From NCBI GenBank assembly GCA_001887945.1, contig LDOQ01000225.1, positions 23,236 through 87,235 on the forward strand: DNA of 64,000 bases, read 5' to 3'. Of this stretch, positions 50,770 to 63,930 are shown piece after piece. Made by a program: the position numbers and the translations under genes. Position 1 is the first letter of the stretch. Each line of letters starts with the position of its first letter. Under the pieces are notes generated by a model that worked only from the letters and a program-made list of their open reading frames with translations, did not search any database and had not been told where the DNA came from. Source of the stretch: Spraguea lophii. Taxonomy: Eukaryota > Microsporidia > Spragueidae.

Positions 50770-51172
50770 TTTTAAAAACTAAATAAAAAAAAACAGGTGA
50801 AATAAAATGGTGGGTTGGATATACAAATATGGTATGGTTTAAATTATTGATTTTATTGGAAATATGGTTAAATGGATATTTGCGCTCATATAATAGTAGT
50901 TTTCTTAGTAAATCTCGTTATTTAGGGAGTACTATAGAGTTTATTAGATTACGACATGAAATATACGAGAATATAATATTATTATGTATAAATAGAGGGT
51001 GTTGAATATTTATTATAAAATCTGACGATAGTAGATGAAAAAACTTCAAATATTACAAATCAGAAAATGCGATATGAAAACTTTTATATTAATATATTAC
51101 TTTTTTGAAAATTTTATAATTCTGTAAAAATTGAATAATACTGAAATATATTTTCATATACTTTAAATGATA
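50770..51172. other. intergenic, no gene seen
   Basis: A+T-rich spacer before the 51-kb SINE. Confidence 0.35.
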
Positions 51173-51184
51173 TTTACGATATTT

Positions 51185-51676
51185 TTTTTTTTACGAATGA
51201 AACTTTTATTTATCAAAGCTTCCTGGCCGGTTGCGGCCTACCATGGTCTGTGACCTTCGGTTCCTCGAGCGACATTAAACTTGTACTAACTGGTTTCGCT
51301 ACAGATATGCATTAATCTCATCTTACCTTATGCTCCAGAGTGTTAGGATTTTGCGTATGGTGCGCGTCGCCGCCCCCACTTCCAGCTCTTAAGGAATTCC
51401 CAGCCTCTTTCGTTGCATAGTATTGGCCGAGTCACTAATCAATACAGGGATTGCAACTACATCAGCTAAACACTACTTTAATCTAGTAGCGGGGCCGTCA
51501 TACAAGGCACAGCTATGCTGCGCTATCGAAACCTCACCCACTCAACAACCTTTTTCTTCTCTTCTCCGTTTATTACTATTCTTTTTTTGTTTTGAAAATT
51601 TTTTCTGGATGAGGGATTCGAACCCGCCAGGCTTGGGGTTTGGTTACCACCCCACGACCACTGGGCCAGGCGGGAC
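51185..51676 (-). mobile_element. young SINE copy D, full length, 12-bp TSD
   Basis: Complete element with head gtcccgcc ending at 51676, A and B boxes, body, 3' tail and T-run on the plus strand. Flanked by tttacgatattt at 51173-51184 and 51678-51689. Nearly identical to copy E, 0.9 kb away, including private variants (ctccgtttattactattc). Confidence 0.95.
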
Positions 51677-51755
51677 TTTTACGATATTTCTAATCGAATT
51701 TTATTATTATGATTTTATTGGTTAAACAATTATATTATTAATTTACCAGAAGATT

Positions 51756-51828
51756 GTCCGCGTAGCTCAGTGGTTAGAGCATTGCCCTCCTAAGGCAGGG
51801 GTCGCGGGTTCGACTCCCGCCGTGGATG
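51756..51828 (+). tRNA. trnR-CCU: tRNA-Arg (anticodon CCU)
   Basis: Complete cloverleaf: acceptor stem gtccgcg/cgtggat with two G-U pairs, D arm gctc...gagc, anticodon stem ttgcc/ggcag with loop ctCCTaa (T33 present), variable ggggt/gggtc-type, T arm gcggg-ttcgact-cccgc, discriminator G. CCA is not encoded. A T-rich tract (ttgtttttg) follows as Pol III terminator. No intron. Confidence 0.95.
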
Positions 51829-52050
51829 TTGTTTTTGTTTAAGAATTCACAATTATTAATATCTTGTTCTCTATTGATAATAAACTAAGAAAATTTAATG
51901 TTTTTTTTTGTTCATGGAAAACGTAAGTAAAAAACATTTGAATAAACCGATATGTAGAAAAAAAATTGTTAGAGAAATATTATTTATTTTATTTTAAAAT
52001 ATTTGTTCTTATAATAATTGTTATAATTTTAACTAAATTTTAGCTGGTTT

Positions 52051-52539
52051 TTTCTTACTACTGAAACTTTTATTTATCAAAACTTCCTGGACGGTTGCGG
52101 CCTACCATGGTCTGTGACCTTCGGTTCCTCGAGCGACATTAAACTTGTACTAACTGGTTTCGCTACAGATATGCATTAATCTCATCTTACCTTATGCTCC
52201 AGAGTGTTAGGATTTTGCGTATGGTGCGCGTCGCCGCCCCCACTTCCAGCTCTTAAGGAATTCCCAGCCTCTTTCGTTGCATAGTATTGGCCGAGTCACT
52301 AATCAATACAGGGATTGCAACTACATCAGCTAAACACTACTTTAATCTAGTAGCGGGGCCGTCATACAAGGCACAGCTATGCTGCGCTATCGAAACCTCA
52401 CCCACTCAACAACCTTTTTCTTCTCTTCTCCGTTTATTACTATTCTTTTTTTGTTTTGAAAATTTTTCTGGATGAGGGATTCGAACCCGCCAGGCTTGGG
52501 GTTTGGTTACCACCCCACGACCACTGGGCCAGACGGGAC
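52051..52539 (-). mobile_element. young SINE copy E, full length, 14-bp TSD with one mismatch
   Basis: Same structure as copy D; flanks attttagctggttt (52037-52050) and atttcagctggttt (52540-52553). Its 3' end reads tactactgaaac instead of tacgaatgaaac. Confidence 0.93.
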
Positions 52540-52559
52540 ATTTCAGCTGGTTTATCATA

Positions 52560-53490
52560 ATTGTATAGGCTGTGTTTATATTTTATTTTTTTTATATCTT
52601 TTAATTTTAAATGTTTCTTAATATTTTAAGTTGATTTTCCCGTTTTGGAATTAAAATTGATCAGAGATAACATTATTTTTGTTTAACTGCTTTCCTGATC
52701 AATTTAAAGAAAATCTTTCTAATTTTTTTGATTTAAGTTAAAGACTTTTTTGTATTCTACATCTCTACTTAGTGATACTTCATTTTACTTATATATTGAA
52801 TTTAAACTCTAATGTATACTATACAAATCACGATAAATAAATGATACATCAATGACGGTGAAGCATTAAATATCATTGTTTGTTTTGTCATACGCAACAT
52901 CATACTTGTTAAATTTTACTGCCGGTTTTATTCGCGTAAACTTTGGATGTTATTAAAGAAGCGTTAGAAAAAGCTAGGAAGAAAATGAATTCAATTTTAT
53001 TTTAAACTTAAAAGAATACTTTTTGACATTTCATTTTAAATAGATTTAATCTATTATTTAATTAAACTTATAAAAGTTTACTTTTATCATGAATATTTCA
53101 AACCAAAAGGATAATACTGTGGTATTAAATTAAGCTCGCCTTAAAAATAAATGTATGTAAAAAACGGAATTTATTCATATCAAAATATTATAGTTTTTTA
53201 ATTTCTAATAAACTCTATATATTAACATTTTAAAAAAAATTACTGTTTGGTTCTTAATGTAAAATCAAACATTAACTAAAAATAACTATGTTTATCATAA
53301 AAAAATAGAATGCTTATGAAGCGTAAACTTTTTTTTAAAGAATCCATCATAACAAATTTAATAGAAATAAGAATATAATGATTTTGTTATATACTTACGA
53401 ACGCGAATATATCCGGTCAATCCCACTAAAACCCGAAGAAAGAAATGTAAAATAAAAACAGACAAAATGATATTGTTGAATTTAAAGTTT
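52560..53490. other. gene-poor spacer, no gene seen
   Basis: A+T-rich DNA upstream of the integrase relic; no supported feature. Confidence 0.4.
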
Positions 53491-53499
53491 TTATGAACA

Positions 53500-54160
53500 A
53501 ATAATCATCCCCTGTAATGCATTCTGGAATATATTATTGGATTAAAAAAGTTCACAAAAATTGCCACAGAGACATACATAAATTCAACATTCAATGAGAT
53601 AAAGAATAGATTCCATATATAGTCAATAATTGTTATACAGAAACTTGATAGAATTCACTTGGCTATAGCATATATGTTACATTATCGATTTAATAATAAT
53701 AATTTTAAATATATTTCAATTATGCTTGATTAGGTAACAAAATTTTCATGATGTTCTTCATGTATTAACAAAACAACAGAAGAAATGCATATTTACATAG
53801 AAAAACATGTTTTTAAGATACATTATTACAAAAGAAATACATACTGATAATAGTAGAGAATTTAACATTAGATTAATAAATTCATTACATGATAAATATA
53901 ATGTAAGACATATATTTGGCTCTCCACGTTACCCAGAGTCTCAAGGATAAGTTAAAAAGTTTAACTTTATAATCAAAAGAAATTTAATATCTGTAATGTT
54001 ATACAGAAATACAAGCAAATGGGTGAATATTATTGATGAAATAATATACCAACATAACATAAAAAACATAGAACCGTCAATGAAATCCCAGTCAAATTAT
54101 TTTTAAACATAATTAGATTTAATAATCGCAGTAATATTTATAATAGAAATGGGAATGATT
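53500..54160 (+). pseudogene. second decayed integrase
   Basis: Interrupted translation yields a possible zinc-binding lead-in, then SIMLD.VTKFS (first Asp), KEIHTDNSREFN (second Asp) and FGSPRYPESQG followed by a stop and KFN...IKRNL, the rve integrase order. Diverged from the 38.5-kb copy. Confidence 0.65.
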
Positions 54161-54249
54161 TCCAAATACATTGAATGAGAAAAAAATATTAGCTATAAGA
54201 GAATATAAAATAAGGTCTTTTAAGGAGATGATTAGTTTTTTTAATATAC

Positions 54250-54704
54250 TTTTATTTTATTGAAGTTTCTTGGTTAGTTACGACCTATCATAATTTATAG
54301 TCTTTGGTCCCCAAAACCATTTAAGCTTGTATCAATTAATTCTACTACAAATATGCATTAACCGCATCTTATTATGTGTTCTGGGGCGTTAAGAGTTTGC
54401 GTATGATGCACGTCGTCGCCTTTCCATCTTATTAGCGATCCCTTACCTTTTTCTTGACATAATATTAGCCAACTCACAAACCAATACAGGGATTGTAACA
54501 ACATCAGTTAAACACATTTCAACTTAATAACGAGGCCACGTCAGAACATAGATAATACCACGCATCGTCCTCTCACCCATTTAACAACCTTCTTCTTCTT
54601 TTCCGTCATTTATTTTTTTTTTATTTTAAAACTCTTCTAGGTGATGGATTCAAACTTGCTGCTTGGTATTTTGTTATCACTCCACGACTATTGGCCAAGC
54701 GGGT
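54250..54704 (-). mobile_element. older SINE copy
   Basis: Full span recognisable: 'attgaagtttcttggttagttacgacctatcata', 'ctacaaatatgcattaaccgcatctta', 'atattagccaactcacaaaccaatacagggattg', and head '...ttggccaagcgggt'. Moderately diverged. Confidence 0.85.
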
Positions 54705-54709
54705 ATTCA

Positions 54710-56024
54710 ATTTTTCTATTTAAAAATTTTTAAAATATGGTCAAAAACTGATATTATAGTAATCCTTTGAAAGATATTTTTACTTCTTTCATTATAGCTT
54801 CTAATCCTTTTTTTCATAGCACTTCATATATTATTTGTATAATAATACTTAAAAATATTTTATTTTACTCATGTATCGCCAATTCTGATTGAAATAAATT
54901 TTTTATCACATCTAAATCACGCAAAAAATCTTATACGGAAAATCTATTCTATCATATATTTTTTCAATTTTTTATTACTATATGGATGAATTATGACTAT
55001 TCGGGATGCAATATTCAATATTACTTTTAATTTCCTTTAATGTTAAACTTAGATGTTATTTTTAAGGTAAGATAAACCATGATAAAGAATATATTTCAAA
55101 ATCATTTCTTTTAACGGATTTTCCACGAGTTAAGTATTGGTTCTGTATTAAAACCAAAAATCTTTTCAATATGTTTTTAAATAATGCGTGCTATCATTTG
55201 AATCATTGTTCTATTTCATATAGACATGGATAAATACAGTTAAAAATATTACCAATAGTTATATGATATTCTTCCAGATTATTTCTCATTTTTAGAACGT
55301 TTTAAAGCTTTTTTTCAATTATAGGTCAGAAACGATAACAAAATATATTATTTTTTGTTTTCATTATCTATTATCCTAACGCAAATTTTCACTACAAACT
55401 CATTACAAATAAAACATATATTTTTGAACTCTTCAGTATATTTAAATATCTATTCAAAATTTCCATCTCTATGGTTAGATGTTCTTTGAAGATTGACAAA
55501 GAATTAAAATCATATTCAAAATTTCATTGATAATAAGATTCGATTTATATATTATTAAAATGGTTATTGTTTATTTTTCCGAATAAAAACGCATAATAGA
55601 GAAAATTGCATACTGACAATGTTGTATCAAAAAAATATATTTAAATTTAACCAATATTTCAATCTCAAACGCAATCGTTATTTTTTTTAATATATTTATA
55701 ATTGAACTTTTAAAAAATTTTAAATCATCATAATATGATTTTCCAACACATTTTTCATTAAATCGTAAACTAAAAACACGTTTTTATCCTTAACAGACCC
55801 ATTAATATATATGCAGTCTCTAGAGAGAATTCGAATGTACCATCCCCTATCTGATATTCGCATTTTTCAAAATATAGTAAATGGAGTTTTGTAAAAAATA
55901 ATACCCTATCAATGTTATTATATCAGAGTTATGCAATAAAAATTGATTCTGTGACTGTGAAACCCCGATTGATCCGGAACATCATCTTGAATTATATCTA
56001 TATTGATATTATTCTTTATTTTAC
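54710..56024. other. gene-poor spacer, no gene seen
   Basis: 1.3 kb with stops in all frames; may hide a transposon relic, but I cannot support one. Confidence 0.4.
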
Positions 56025-56036
56025 CAATCTATTATC

Positions 56037-56529
56037 GTCCCGCCTGGCCCAGTGGTCGTGGGGTGGTAACCAAACCCCAAGCCTGGCGGGTTCGAATCCC
56101 TCATCCAGAAAAAGTTTTCAAAACAAAAAAAAAATAATAATAAATGCAGAAGAGAAGAAAAAAGGTTGTTGAGTGGGTGAGGTTTCGATAGCACAGCATA
56201 GCTGTGCCTTGTATGACGGCCCCGCTGCTAGATTAAAGTAGTGATTAGCTGATGTAGTTGCAATCCCTGTATTGATTAGTGACTCGGCCAATACTATGCA
56301 ACGAAAGAGGCTGGGAATTCCTTAAGAGCTGGAAGTGGGGGCGGCGACGTGCACCCGATGCAAAATCCTAACACCTGGAGTATAAGGTAAGATGAGATTA
56401 ATGCATATCTGTAGCGAAACCAGTTAGTACAAGTTTAATGTCGCTCGAGGAACCGAAGGTCACAGACCATGGTAGGCCGCAACCGGCCAGGAAGCTTTGA
56501 TAAATAAAAGTTTCATTCGTAAAAAAAAA
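56037..56529 (+). mobile_element. young SINE copy F, full length, perfect 12-bp TSD
   Basis: Best-defined copy. The head starts gtcccgcctggcccagtgg at 56037, with A box tggcccagtgg at 56045-56055 and B box ggttcgaatcc at 56089-56099. The body ends ataaataaaagtttcattcg plus an A-run. Target-site duplication caatctattatc at 56025-56036 and 56530-56541. Confidence 0.96.
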
Positions 56530-56544
56530 CAATCTATTATCATA

Positions 56545-57060
56545 ATTTTATGTTTAACTAAATGTTGCATAATATTTGTACTCATAAATTCAATTCAACG
56601 ACAATAATATCTCTTGATAATTCTTGTGTTTTAACTTCTTTCTTTTGAATAAAACTTCTGTATTATCGAGTTTCGTCTAAATCGAAATTTGGTGAACAAA
56701 CATTGTAATTTTTGGAAGTTTCTATATATTCTTAATTTGTTTTTAAATATTTCTAACGTTTTTTTTATATTTTCACAATTATACCCTATCAACCTCTTTT
56801 AAGTTATAAAACGGTAGCCGTTAAATAATAAAATTATTTTTCGTATTGAATATTTTTTAAATTCGATATGATTCATTGGTAAAACGTCATTTTAACTTTC
56901 AAAAAAGGTATATAAAAGAGCAGTTTTAAAAGAAAATAAATCCATTAAGTAACCTTTAATAATTCCGGTAATGCGGAAAATGAGCATTCTTTATCGTATA
57001 AATAAAAATATTATCTTCTATAATTTTTTATATTTTTATTCCTATTAGATCCTCTTGTTT
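56545..57060. other. gene-poor spacer, no gene seen
   Basis: A+T-rich; no supported gene. Confidence 0.35.
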
Positions 57061-57092
57061 TTTAAAAAATCCTTTACATGTTTTCACTTATT

Positions 57093-57790
57093 CTATATGT
57101 TTTGTGTGTGGATTGTAGGATTGTTTAAATCCACAAAATTCTTGGAGTGATTTACGACATAATGAGTAAAATTCCGTTCAATCAATGAATTATATCCTTT
57201 CAACGAGTCAGAAATAATAGTTGTTCCCTTTTTTATATTGCGAAATACAATTTTTTCAAGTTTTGGTGCATTTCTTCTAATAGTTATTTCAAAAAACACT
57301 GTTTTGTCTCTCTATGTACCCCTTCAACACAGCCTTTTTTTGTTATTCTACTCCTATTTTACTTTTTTTTGTAAGGTAAATTTCATCTATCTCAGCTGTT
57401 AATTTTTTCCTCTCTATTCTTTTTTTTTGGGTAGATATTTTATTTTATTCCACACTATATTATTAATATTTACATAGGTAATATTAGATATACTGTTTTC
57501 TCTTAAATTTTTTTTTGTTCTTTTTGAAGTACCGTAAATTATCAATAAAAATGTTCTCAAACCATAAAAAAATAATTTTTTTCTGGTAGAAAATGAAATA
57601 TTTGTGCATTTGAAATTAATACACTTCCATAGCCATTTGTCTATGTCTTCATTAGTTATTAATTTTAATACCTTTTTACATTTATAACATTTTTCGAATT
57701 TTTTTAAGATACCCAAATCCACTAAAAAATCAAAAAATGTTGTGATTTTCTCATCAATGAGACCAATTCCAATCTGTTAATAACATTAGT
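57093..57790 (-). pseudogene. Merlin/IS1595-like transposase, broken
   Basis: Reading on the minus strand: a zinc-finger-like N-terminus (CYKCKKVLKLI...WKCINFKC), then AEIDEIYLTKKSKIG with the first catalytic Asp, then a stop/frame break, and GTTIISDSLKGYNSLIE (second Asp), HYVVNHSKNFVD and PTIHTQNI, the diagnostic end block of IS1016/Merlin elements. The best preserved of three such relics here. Confidence 0.8.
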
Positions 57791-57829
57791 TTTCACCATA
57801 TGGGTCTCTTAAAATTTCTTTTTTTTTGA

Positions 57830-58700
57830 AAGTTAAAATGACGTTTTACCGTTTTATCTTTTAATATAATTTGTTATAGACTTTCTGCGTTTAAATGTTT
57901 TTTTCTTTAAATATTTTTTAAGTTAAGACATGGTACTTATATTTTTTGTGTGTTAATGTTACTGTTTTCTGAACCAACAAAATATCTTTTTTATAGTTTA
58001 TTACAAAATGCTAATTTTTATTGTTATTGATATTATTATATCCATTCCACCCATTTGTTACTTAATACTCCTTTTTATATAATTTTATATAATTTTATTA
58101 AGTTCTGTTGGATTTTTTATTCGATTATCCTGAAAAACACATTTAAATTTTTTTATTGATATTACCTATAAGCTATGGATTTTTATAATCCTGTCTCCAT
58201 TATATTTTCTTTTTAAAAGATATGATTCATCCATTTTTACCCAAATCGTATTATTTCCAATTTTCTATTGTACATATTATCAAAAAATATTTATTAAAAA
58301 TTTAATAACTACTTTAATTGATGATAATCAATGTTATATTCGTTTATTATATTATTGTATAAAGAAAAAAATACAAATTTCGTATATTATTTTTATAATT
58401 ATTGTAATAGGTTTTAATTTATTCGAATAATGAAATTTTTAATCGAACCCGATTTATTTCTATATTTATATCTTTAAGTATATTCATCTGAACAGTTTTT
58501 GGTTGTTAAAATCATAGCCTTTTTGTATTTTGAATATCCAACTTTATTTCTCATTATACCTATATTTATACTAATTAACAAATATAAAACCATTATTACA
58601 TTCATAATTAATTGTGTCTTGTTGTCATAGTCATTTCATCCACAAGTGCATTTTCCAAAGGTCTTAAAACTCCAAATGCCAATTTTTAAAAAACTTTTTT
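57830..58700 (-). pseudogene. decayed Merlin/IS1595-like transposase
   Basis: Nucleotide similarity to the relic at 34030-34780 (shared 'gatatgattcatccatttttacc'/'atatatgattcatttatttctacc' and 'atattacctata' blocks). No open frame. Confidence 0.5.
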
Positions 58701-59279
58701 ATTCAATAACAATGTTTATTTTTCATTATTTTGAAAGTTTGATATTAATAAATGTCGTGGTAACTTCATTTTAGTCAAAGAGTTTTTAAAAATTGTAAGA
58801 TTTTTAAAGAATTTATTAGACGGCCACTCGTCCCAAACACATGGGATTAGGACTCTGTTTAATATTTATATTAAAATAGAGGGGAAAAGAAGTAACTTTT
58901 TGATATTTACAAAAAAAAATATAATTTTTACTATTTGTTTTATAAATATAACAATTGTTTAATAAGAGTTATATTTAAATTATAGAAGTTTTTTTCAAAA
59001 AATCAATAAATTATCATAATTCTTATTTTAGAAAATTTTTTCATTAAAAAGTAGTATTGTTTCTCTTACGTCTTGATTTACCTTTTAACTCCTTTACACA
59101 GTTTTTCAAAGAATAAAGTATGAAATTTTAATTACAAACAAGTTTAAAAATAGACAATAGGTAATTATTAATAAAATTTATATATATTAGTTATTTATCT
59201 CTTATGATCGAACCTAAAGTATATTGTAACTCATTAAGAAAATATATGATCAAATAAACAAGTCAAAAAGAAAAAGAAC

Positions 59280-60215
59280 ATCATATTTAACTGAAATCAT
59301 CATTTCCGATGTAATACGGTATAAAAGCCAATAAGATATTTAAAAACAATCAATTGCCTTGTTTTGATGATTATGTTAAGATAAAGGAAGAAGAAAAAGA
59401 ACATCATTGCAAACTGGAACGTGATCAAAGAGATTTTGCCACAACCAACACATTACTATGGGTTATTACCGGGAAGCTGTTTTCAAACTTGATGGCTCGG
59501 TATCCTTATCAACAATAGACATATTTGTTAAAACAAATGGATTGATGAAAAATCAACAGATTTTCAACGGTCTTATCAGATGATCATAAACAGTCTGTAA
59601 TAAGATATTATTTTGTTTTGTTGGGCGATTAACGAGGCATTACTTTATTTTGATGGACATGGATTTAACTTCCATTTAAGACATACACATGGATATAGCC
59701 TTACGAATACAGATCTGAAACCGAGGCCCTAGAGACATGGTCATTATAAGTTAGTGGTAACCTCAGAGGGTGGTTTTTATAAGGTGCACGGCCTCTGCAT
59801 CCTGCCTTATTATCGTGGTGTGTAATAGTTGCAAGATCCTGGTAGTAGATAAGTGAAGGTTTTCTCTGTCTCTGGTGTAAAACAAAAAAATCCGAATTCA
59901 GGCATCCCTGTTTATAACATATCGGTGCGTGGCAGACATATCTTTATGTGCGATATCCTCCCATTTTAGTATATTAAAATATAAAATCGTTGATAATGCT
60001 TATAATATGGATATGTTTTTAATCGTTTTTTGTAAGAATCGATTGAAAAGAATATCTTTATAAATAATCTAATTTTTATCGTGGATATACTAGGTTTTAT
60101 TTTACACAAACAATAAAAGCGTTTTTAGAAAAAAGTATATAATATATATTTTACCACTATACTCTTCCAAATCGGATATAATAAAAAATATAACCATTAT
60201 TTTAAAAAATGAGGT
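59280..60215 (+). pseudogene. decayed Tc1/mariner (IS630)-like transposase
   Basis: Segments in order on the plus strand: YFDGHGFNFHLRHTHGYSLTN near 59650-59710 (first catalytic Asp block), NLIFIVDILGF near 60070-60100 (second Asp block), and ILPLYSSKSD near 60152. Several stops and shifts between them. The 59.65-59.9 kb part has unusually high GC for this window. Confidence 0.65.
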
Positions 60216-60219
60216 GATA

Positions 60220-62600
60220 AACAGGAAACCACAAATAAAAGATGTTATAAAAATTATATCACTGTTGCAATTATCGAATTTAATATAACTCCAAGATGGG
60301 GGTTTTGAAATTTTTATAACAATATATGGGATGAGACGAATAGAATATTTAATGATATATTTAATTTAATTATTTTATTAATAACTATCCGTTTGTTTAT
60401 TTTTAAATCTGTTTGGGATTTTTAAAAACCCATTTGATTTCAGAATTAACTTCGATATTGACATAAACGATTGTTTTCTCTGGAATATTGTAACAGGCGA
60501 TTATTATGATTGTATGATATTTATTATTATAAAGGTAATTAAGATTTAAATCACGTTTTCCAAATCATTAGAGTTTCATAATTATTATTTAAGGATGATA
60601 AAAATAATTAGAATTAAGTAATTTAACATTAAATATAATAATAAAACAATTATTTTAAATTTCTATGTATAATATTTAATAAATAGAAGTTCTTTTGTTT
60701 TATCAAAAACGCATATTTTGATATTAAATTAGATAAAAAATAAACAAAATAAAATAAAGTGAATAATTCAAATCCAAACATATAAATGAAGTCCGAAATA
60801 TTGATTATAGAATATAAATTTGTAATTTAATAAACGATATTGATGGCATATACAGCACGAATATTATGGCCTGGATAAAGCAATTTAATAAAATTAATAT
60901 AGAATAAACAACTTAAAATATTTTTTGAAGATTTATTAGAGATGTGAGTAAAGAGGTAAATTTAATATAATTTTAATAAATAAAAAAGATTGAAATAAAG
61001 GATTTAAATTATGTTTCATTAGGAAAAAAACTTATAAAATAAAGCGACAACAACTGTTTTACATTACATAAAACCGTTATGATAATGATGATGATAAAAA
61101 TCAAATAAATATGTTAGAATTAGCTGAAAAAAAATAAATGATGAAAATATAAAGCAATTATTAAAAAATTCTTTATAAATAATTTACACGATAAATATAA
61201 TTTAATAATGTCCAAATATTTTTTGTTACCCATGAGATTTATCGGGATAACCCATTCCTTTTCTACATGCTTTAATTAATGTTCTTTCCGTATTCTCTAT
61301 TTTAACTCCTTTTCCAAAAACTATTTTAGAGATTATATTATAAATTTAAAAGGATAATATTTTTTTAGGTTATCCTTTGGAATATCTCACAACTACAGAT
61401 TTAAACATCAAATGAAATCAAAAACGTGATTATATAAATAGGAAAACCACCAAACCAGAAAAAAACGATCGAAGTTTATAGATTAAAAAATTTGATAAAA
61501 AAATATTCATCTAATACAGTTAGAATTTTAATAATTAAGAAGAATTAAAACATGTAATCAAAATAAAATAAATAACAATTCGAATCATAAACACGCGAAA
61601 AAACATTGGTCTTTTAATAAAAGTAAAAGTCGTGATAATAATGAATATCGTTCTTCAGAAATAATAGAGTAAAAACAATATTAACACAATGAATAAAAAT
61701 GTTAATTCAAATTATATTATATTAATATCTCGTACAAACAATTTTGAGATTTTATCCCCAATAGCCATTATAGCAGATAATAACTATATATTATCTGGTC
61801 TAATAAAATATAATAATATCAAAATAGAATACCCAAAATACAATATAAACTTTGTAAATAAAACACAATTAACAATTAACAAATAAATGTAATTACCATT
61901 AAGAATCTCAGTAATTTCAAATAGGCCTTTCGAAATAAAAGTACTGATAATCCCCATTCATTAATTTTGTGGTATATCATTTCTATTTTAAAATAAAATA
62001 ATTCTCAACTTTGAAGTAACACAAATAATACCGATGTATATAAAATCCAATTTTCATAAAATATTTCAAGGCGAGTTTTACAAACGCGAATATGAATTTT
62101 ACATATTCATGCTTGATTAAAAAATTTATCCAACTATTAAATAACATAATAAATGAAGATAAAGTAATAAGATTTATAATAAAGATTAAATCATATTACC
62201 AATCAATATAATACATTAACATATTGGTTATTGGAAAATCAATAAGATCAGTAGGTATGTATAAATTATATTATAACAAATGCAATATGCATTATAACTC
62301 ATTCAATCTGTTGTCACATTTCATGATGTACATGTAAAAATAATTTTCCACGTAGCCCTTTTATATCGGTATGAACTAAAAAAAATGATAGATCACGATT
62401 AGTATGATATTTCATATAAGTTATATAATAATACATCATGTCATATCAACCAAAAAAAAGTTTTAAGTTAACAGATCATCTCCAAAAAAGTTTTGCGAGA
62501 TTGAAATCGAATAGAAGAATTGGAAATATTGCAAATATCATTTTAAAAACCCGCTTTTGAAAAAATTACATTAAAAGCCTACACATTCCAAAAAAATGGG
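60220..62600. other. gene-poor, probably old retroelement debris
   Basis: About 2.4 kb without a convincing gene. A 65-codon frame at 61689-61886 and short stretches near 60.8-61.0 kb faintly recall gag/protease-like sequence, but nothing diagnostic is left. Confidence 0.35.
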
Positions 62601-62619
62601 ATTGCATAATTATTTAAAA

Positions 62620-62870
62620 CATCAAACAAGACTTTGATTGTTATTTAAAATAGATATATTATATAAAAAATGAAAATGTAAGAAATGTGGAAAATTCATG
62701 GTATTAAAAAAACAATAATATATTAGATGGTTTGATCTTGGTTTACAAAATTAAAATCTACAATAAAATTTAATATATATTAAAGACAGTTTTACATTTT
62801 CAATTATTAAAACTTCCTTAACAATATATAAATGGTTCAATAAAACCCTAATAAAAGAGATTAAACATGA
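62620..62870 (+). pseudogene. Merlin/IS1595-like transposase N-terminal relic
   Basis: KCKKCGKFMVLKKQ followed by YIRWFDLGLQN and KDSFTFSIIKTSLTIYKWFN-type sequence, the zinc-finger and linker order of IS1595-family N-termini; interrupted by stops. Confidence 0.5.
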
Positions 62871-63199
62871 ACTGAAGTTGATTATAATATAATTAATTAG
62901 TTATAAATATTACATAGTAATTTAGAAAAAAAAGTATTTATTTTAAGTATATTTAAAATTTTTTTGATATATACAGATTTTTAAAAAACTTTAAAATGTT
63001 TTTTTAATTTAAATATTATATTTTCATCCTAACAGGTGCATAAGGGAAGGTATATATTATTGTAACAGAAGACCTTTCTGGCTAAGTAAAAAGCATAGGA
63101 ACGAATGGAAATCCTGCATCGCTTATAGAAATAACCAACTTTGCCCAAAATTCTATTTATAAAATTTAAATGTTTCTTAATGAGAATCCCCTGTAACTT

Positions 63200-63930
63200 T
63201 TGAGGATTCCAATTGTAAAAAGTAGGAAATTAAAGAATAGAAAGATTAAAATTGCTTTTATCCTTGATATATTAGCCAAGAATAATTATTTATCTCGAAT
63301 TGGTGCATGGGAAGAATACATAGTAAAGGTTGGCTATGCATCACAGTTCATTATACATAGAACTGTTAAGGACTGTGGCATTATTCGAAAAGTGGTGAAA
63401 AGGAAATCCTCTATAGTCCTTTTGGATGATCATAAAAAACAGGTTATCAGCTATCGTTCTTCATTTCTCGGGATGTAAGGCAAAAAAATCTTGTTTTAAA
63501 CGAATTAGAGTTCACGTTCCACACAAGCAATTCATATGAGTATAACTCATAAATATATTAGTCGTTATTTATATTGCATCTCGAATAAAGGTCAAAATAT
63601 TTCAATATCTACTGTTTTTCCACAATTGATATAGTACATAATAAGTTTTAAAGAGGGAATACAATTTGGAACGCTTTAAAATATTCATTAATGAAGAGCA
63701 TGATAAGATTATATTCATTGAAAATATAATCTTAATATTAGATAATTTTAGATTTCATATAACCAACGAAATGTTATTTTATTTGACAGTGAAAAACATA
63801 AGATACTTATTTTTACTCATTAATTCAAGAATTAAACCCTATGGAAAATATCTTTGGTTGTTTTAAGATTTTATATCGAATAAAAGATCAAATGCAAATA
63901 GAAGGAAGATTTTAAAGAATATGTTTTAAA
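63200..63930 (+). pseudogene. Tc1/mariner-like transposase, frameshifted
   Basis: An N-terminal helix-turn-helix region (KIKIAFILDILAKNNY...ASQFIIHRTVKDCG) occupies 63200-63478. From 63666, ENIILILDNFRFHIT carries the second catalytic Asp; then a frameshift near 63820 is needed to continue into QELNPMENIFGCFK. The most recent-looking DNA transposon relic in the window. Confidence 0.75.

Noticed and set aside
51423..51725. Apparent 62-100 codon proteins repeated at several SINE copies (also near 20379, 25481, 52287, 55912)
   Set aside because: They are chance open frames through the SINE body; they lack conserved starts, run in different senses, and disappear in older copies.
61689..61886. 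65-codon ORF in the gene-poor end
   Set aside because: No diagnostic motif; may be retroelement debris but cannot be supported as a gene.
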